The notes under the pieces are model-generated. The model was given only the letters and a program-made list of their open reading frames with translations, was not told where the DNA came from and made no database searches. The position numbers and the translations under genes were made by a program. From NCBI GenBank assembly GCA_031290755.1, contig JAITMY010000097.1, positions 1 through 7,280 on the forward strand: 7,280 nucleotides of DNA, given 5' to 3'. Shown in pieces: positions 5,460 to 7,280 of the stretch; position 1 is the first letter of the stretch, and every line of letters starts with the position of its first letter. The DNA is from Prevotellaceae bacterium. Lineage in GTDB: Bacteria; Bacteroidota; Bacteroidia; Bacteroidales; UBA932.

Positions 5460-5486
5460 CCCCCAATGAAGCGCAGCGATTGGGGG
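5460..5486. repeat. Hairpin 3 of the composite repeat, inverted relative to hairpins 1 and 2
   Basis: Arms CCCCCAAT (5460-5467) and ATTGGGGG (5479-5486) pair over 8 bases. The CCCCCAATGAAGC start matches the reverse complement of hairpins 1 and 2 (CCCCCAGTGAAGC), so this is the same unit in opposite orientation with two changed stem bases that keep pairing. Six T follow on the plus strand, which would make it a terminator only for plus-strand transcription, where I see no gene. Confidence 0.8.
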
Positions 5487-5508
5487 ATTTTTTAGGGGAC
5501 ATTCATCG

Positions 5509-6618
5509 TCAATTCTTTATCTTCGGCAGCACCTGCCCCAGCACCTTATCGCGCAGCGCGGGCAGCTTAAACGCTTTGGTCGCCGCGTCTTCGGCTGACT
5601 TGCCCGCCGAGTAGCAATCCGCATCGTTGAAGATGGTGAAGTCCACCGTCTTTTTGCGCGTCAGGCGGTTGTAGAGCGTCCCCCGCACGTTGGCGTAGTA
5701 GGAAATAAGGCCGAACTGCCCCGAGCCGTCGCTGCGCTGCGTGGTGCTGGCCGCCAGCGTCAGCTCGTAGTCCGCCTCCTCCTTGTTGTCCGTAACGCTG
5801 CACTCGTTTTCGCTCAGCGCCTGCTTCACGATGTTGCAAATTATGCCCGGGTCGCTGCCAAAGGCATCGTCCTTGTGCCCCTTGTACTCAAGCTTGCAGC
5901 TCACATACACAAAGGTGCTCTGCTCAAGGTCTATCAGCCGCTGCTCCACCGAGCGCACCAGCTCGTTGCTGCGCTCGGTTTGCAGGGTTTCCTCGTCGGC
6001 CTCGGCGTTCACCGCCGTCAGCAGGTCGCGGAAAAAGCTTACGCTTGCCAAGGTCTTTTGCCCCTCTTCGCACTTGCGGCGGGCGCTCATCTTTTTGCCC
6101 GCGGCCACCAGCTGCTCGGCAACGCCCAGCGCCGTTTCCACCTTGTTCAAGTCCACGTTGATGGACTTGCGGTAAAACGCCGCAAGGTCTGCGCGGCGCA
6201 CCGCCGCAAAGGCGTAGAGCTTGCCTGTGGCGGGGTCGTGGTACGACTTCACCTCGTTTTTTACGGTGGTGGCGGTGGTTGCCGTTTTCACCGCCTGCTT
6301 GTAGCCGGTGGTGATTTGCTCCGTGCGCTTGCCGCCGCTCTGGTAGCTCTCGCTGGTGTTTTCCACCTGCGAGCTTCCCTCAATGGTAACAATAATGCTC
6401 TCCGAGAGCTGGTTTTGCGCGTCGCGCTCCAGCGCCTTGAGCGCCTTACCCGCCTCGGCGCCCGCCTTGAGGCGGTCGCTCACAAAGCCAATGTACCACT
6501 CCGCCGCAGGGTAGCTGCGCTCGCGAACCGCATCCTGTGTCCATAAAGGAAGGGATGCCTGCCCCTGAAGAGCGGCAGGCAACCCACACATCATCGCGAT
6601 AAATAAAATATTTCTCAT
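5509..6618 (-). CDS. Exported protein with LPP20-like N-terminal domain
   Basis: The 369-residue product has a signal peptide (MRNILFIAMMCGLPAALQGQA) and should be periplasmic or outer-membrane associated. Residues about 38-150 match the LPP20-type pattern: YPAAEWYIGFVSD, then KALKALERDAQNQLSESIIVTIEGSS, then a Thr/Lys-rich stretch and KLYAFAAVRRADLAAFYRK. A long helical, charged segment follows (about 155-232). The C-terminal part (about 235-369) includes FVYVSCKLEYKG and EADYELTLAASTTQ, then a strand-rich stretch, resembling the domain found in several Bacteroidota envelope proteins related to CsgG/LPP20 groups; I cannot name it firmly. The ATG is one base after the TAA of the lipoprotein gene, so translation is likely coupled and the two proteins probably work together. 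A palindromic repeat follows its stop after about 20 bases. Function is unknown. Confidence 0.85.
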   Translation of the reverse strand: MRNILFIAMMCGLPAALQGQASLPLWTQDAVRERSYPAAEWYIGFVSDRLKAGAEAGKALKALERDAQNQLSESIIVTIEGSSQVENTSESYQSGGKRTEQITTGYKQAVKTATTATTVKNEVKSYHDPATGKLYAFAAVRRADLAAFYRKSINVDLNKVETALGVAEQLVAAGKKMSARRKCEEGQKTLASVSFFRDLLTAVNAEADEETLQTERSNELVRSVEQRLIDLEQSTFVYVSCKLEYKGHKDDAFGSDPGIICNIVKQALSENECSVTDNKEEADYELTLAASTTQRSDGSGQFGLISYYANVRGTLYNRLTRKKTVDFTIFNDADCYSAGKSAEDAATKAFKLPALRDKVLGQVLPKIKN

Positions 6619-6619
6619 T

Positions 6620-7252
6620 TTATTCTCCCGCTAACTTTTGACGATACGCCTCCTTGGCCTTGTTCAGGTCGTCCAAGATAAGACTTTCCCGCGCGTCGAT
6701 TTCGAGAATCTTATCGTCTTTCAGCTTCTGCACCACAGCCTTTTTTTGCTGCTCGCCCATCTCCACGCACACATACACATTGTACTTTCCGTCTTCCTTG
6801 ACGTAAGTATTTTTGCAGATGGGGCGCGTGTTGGTGAGGAGCTGCTCAAAGTAGCCCTGCTGCACGCCGCTGGCCTTGCCCACGCGGGTAAAGCCTTTTT
6901 CGGCCTCGTGCTGCTGGTCGAAGTTCCGCATCAGCCCGTTGATAAGCACCTCAAGCTGCTGCGCCAGCTTTGCGCGGGCATCCAGCAGGGCAAGGTTGGT
7001 GGCAAACGCCTCCTTGTCGCTTATGCCGTTGCCAGCCTCACGCAGGTTGTCCGTTGGCTTGAGCGCCTCCTCCTCGCACTCTTCCTTCTCCTGCTTCATC
7101 CCGCGGTTGGCAGCTTGCGCCTGCTCCAACGTTTTGGGCTGTGTTTGCGCCGGCTGCTGATAGCCCTGCGCCACTTGCTTTGTCCCGCCGCACGAGGCGA
7201 CCATCATTCCTGTTGCCGCTACGGCAACCACTAAAAACACTTTTCTTTTCAT
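6620..7252 (-). CDS. Lipoprotein, first gene of the envelope cluster seen here
   Basis: The 210-residue protein begins with a lipoprotein signal: hydrophobic residues 5-17, then VASC with C21 as the lipidated cysteine, followed by GGTKQ. A Gln/Pro-rich linker (about 26-50) leads to a domain shared with the protein at 4564-5238: RGMKQEKEECEEEA, DARAKLAQQLE, and NTRPICKNTYVKEDG with VYVCVEMG (141-166). Cys at 59, 146 and 162 correspond to those in the paralog. The C-terminus is a Lys/Glu-rich helix (ILEIDARESLILDDLNKAKEAY); it lacks the calcium-loop-like insertion. The lack of Asp at +2 suggests the outer membrane, although such rules are not proven for this phylum. The next gene starts one base after its TAA. 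No promoter is visible in the 28 bases left before the window edge, so upstream genes may belong to the same unit. Confidence 0.88.
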   Translation of the reverse strand: MKRKVFLVVAVAATGMMVASCGGTKQVAQGYQQPAQTQPKTLEQAQAANRGMKQEKEECEEEALKPTDNLREAGNGISDKEAFATNLALLDARAKLAQQLEVLINGLMRNFDQQHEAEKGFTRVGKASGVQQGYFEQLLTNTRPICKNTYVKEDGKYNVYVCVEMGEQQKKAVVQKLKDDKILEIDARESLILDDLNKAKEAYRQKLAGE

Positions 7253-7280
7253 AATGCATAAATAAATTAAATTGTTTTGC

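Larger units (their letters stand above)
5299..5486. repeat. Composite palindromic repeat element in the 270-base gap
   Basis: This intergenic block between the LPP20-like gene and the calcium-loop paralog is built almost entirely of nested palindromes and has no coding potential I can support. It contains three related hairpins with CCCCCARTGAAGC-type ends (5299-5326, 5342-5376, 5460-5486), a long inverted repeat joining the second and third (5364-5387 with 5449-5472, 23 of 24 bases paired), and two small GC hairpins inside (5388-5403 and 5433-5448). A segment TTTCGACTACGCTCAACGA (5411-5429) in the centre resembles a palindrome fragment found in intergenic repeats of various bacteria, as I recall. 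It is more GC-rich than the AT-rich leader next to it. It could be a REP-like or MITE-like element, mobilised in trans, or a structured RNA in the transcript. No flanking target duplication is obvious. Confidence 0.8.

Noticed and set aside
5299..5486. CRISPR array or integron attC interpretation of the repeats.
   Set aside because: There are only three units, in mixed orientation, with no regular spacers, no cas or integrase gene, and no attC-type core sites that I can see.
5875..6546. Plus-strand frame of 223 residues opposite the LPP20-like gene.
   Set aside because: No motif, skewed composition and full overlap with a convincing minus-strand gene.

Overview
The window most likely comes from a member of the Bacteroidota, probably the Bacteroidales. 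The evidence is a DUF4831 protein at the left edge, two promoters of the Bacteroidota type (TTTG, 19 bases, then TAnnTTTG or close to it), A/T-rich leaders instead of strong Shine-Dalgarno sites, and short-linker envelope proteins rich in Ala, Ser and charged residues. I cannot name the species from the sequence. Every gene I can support is on the minus strand, so transcription runs from right to left; the long plus-strand open frames are GC-driven shadows.

Left block (1-1606): the N-terminal part of a secreted DUF4831 protein, cut by the window edge, and upstream of it a complete SpoU/TrmH-type RNA 2'-O-methyltransferase. Both look like chromosomal core genes with high GC.

Middle block (about 1624-3277): a visibly AT-richer island with two small toxin-antitoxin-like cassettes in tandem. 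The first in transcription order has its own promoter (3247-3277), a 58-residue charged protein, and a 203-residue protein with an N-terminal FHG...GIYF pattern resembling ADP-ribosyltransferases; it ends in a hairpin terminator (2340-2383). The second begins at once with another promoter (2302-2332), followed by a PIN-domain (VapC-like) putative RNase and an overlapping 66-residue partner. The methyltransferase gene follows 17 bases later and may be read from the same transcript.

Right block (3343-7252): four exported proteins in a row that look like one envelope module. In transcription order they are a lipoprotein, a protein with an LPP20-like N-terminal domain, a soluble paralog of the lipoprotein carrying an inserted calcium-loop-like segment, and a fusion of a CsgG/LpoB-like domain to a formylglycine-generating-enzyme-like (SUMF1) domain that lacks one of the two catalytic cysteines. 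The first two genes are one base apart. Between the second and third lies a striking composite palindromic repeat (5299-5486) with three related hairpins and a 24-base inverted repeat.

The items most worth follow-up are the ART-like gene pair, the repeat element, the SUMF1 fusion and the paralogous pair with the calcium-loop insertion. Functions given for these are inferences from motifs; no database search was possible.
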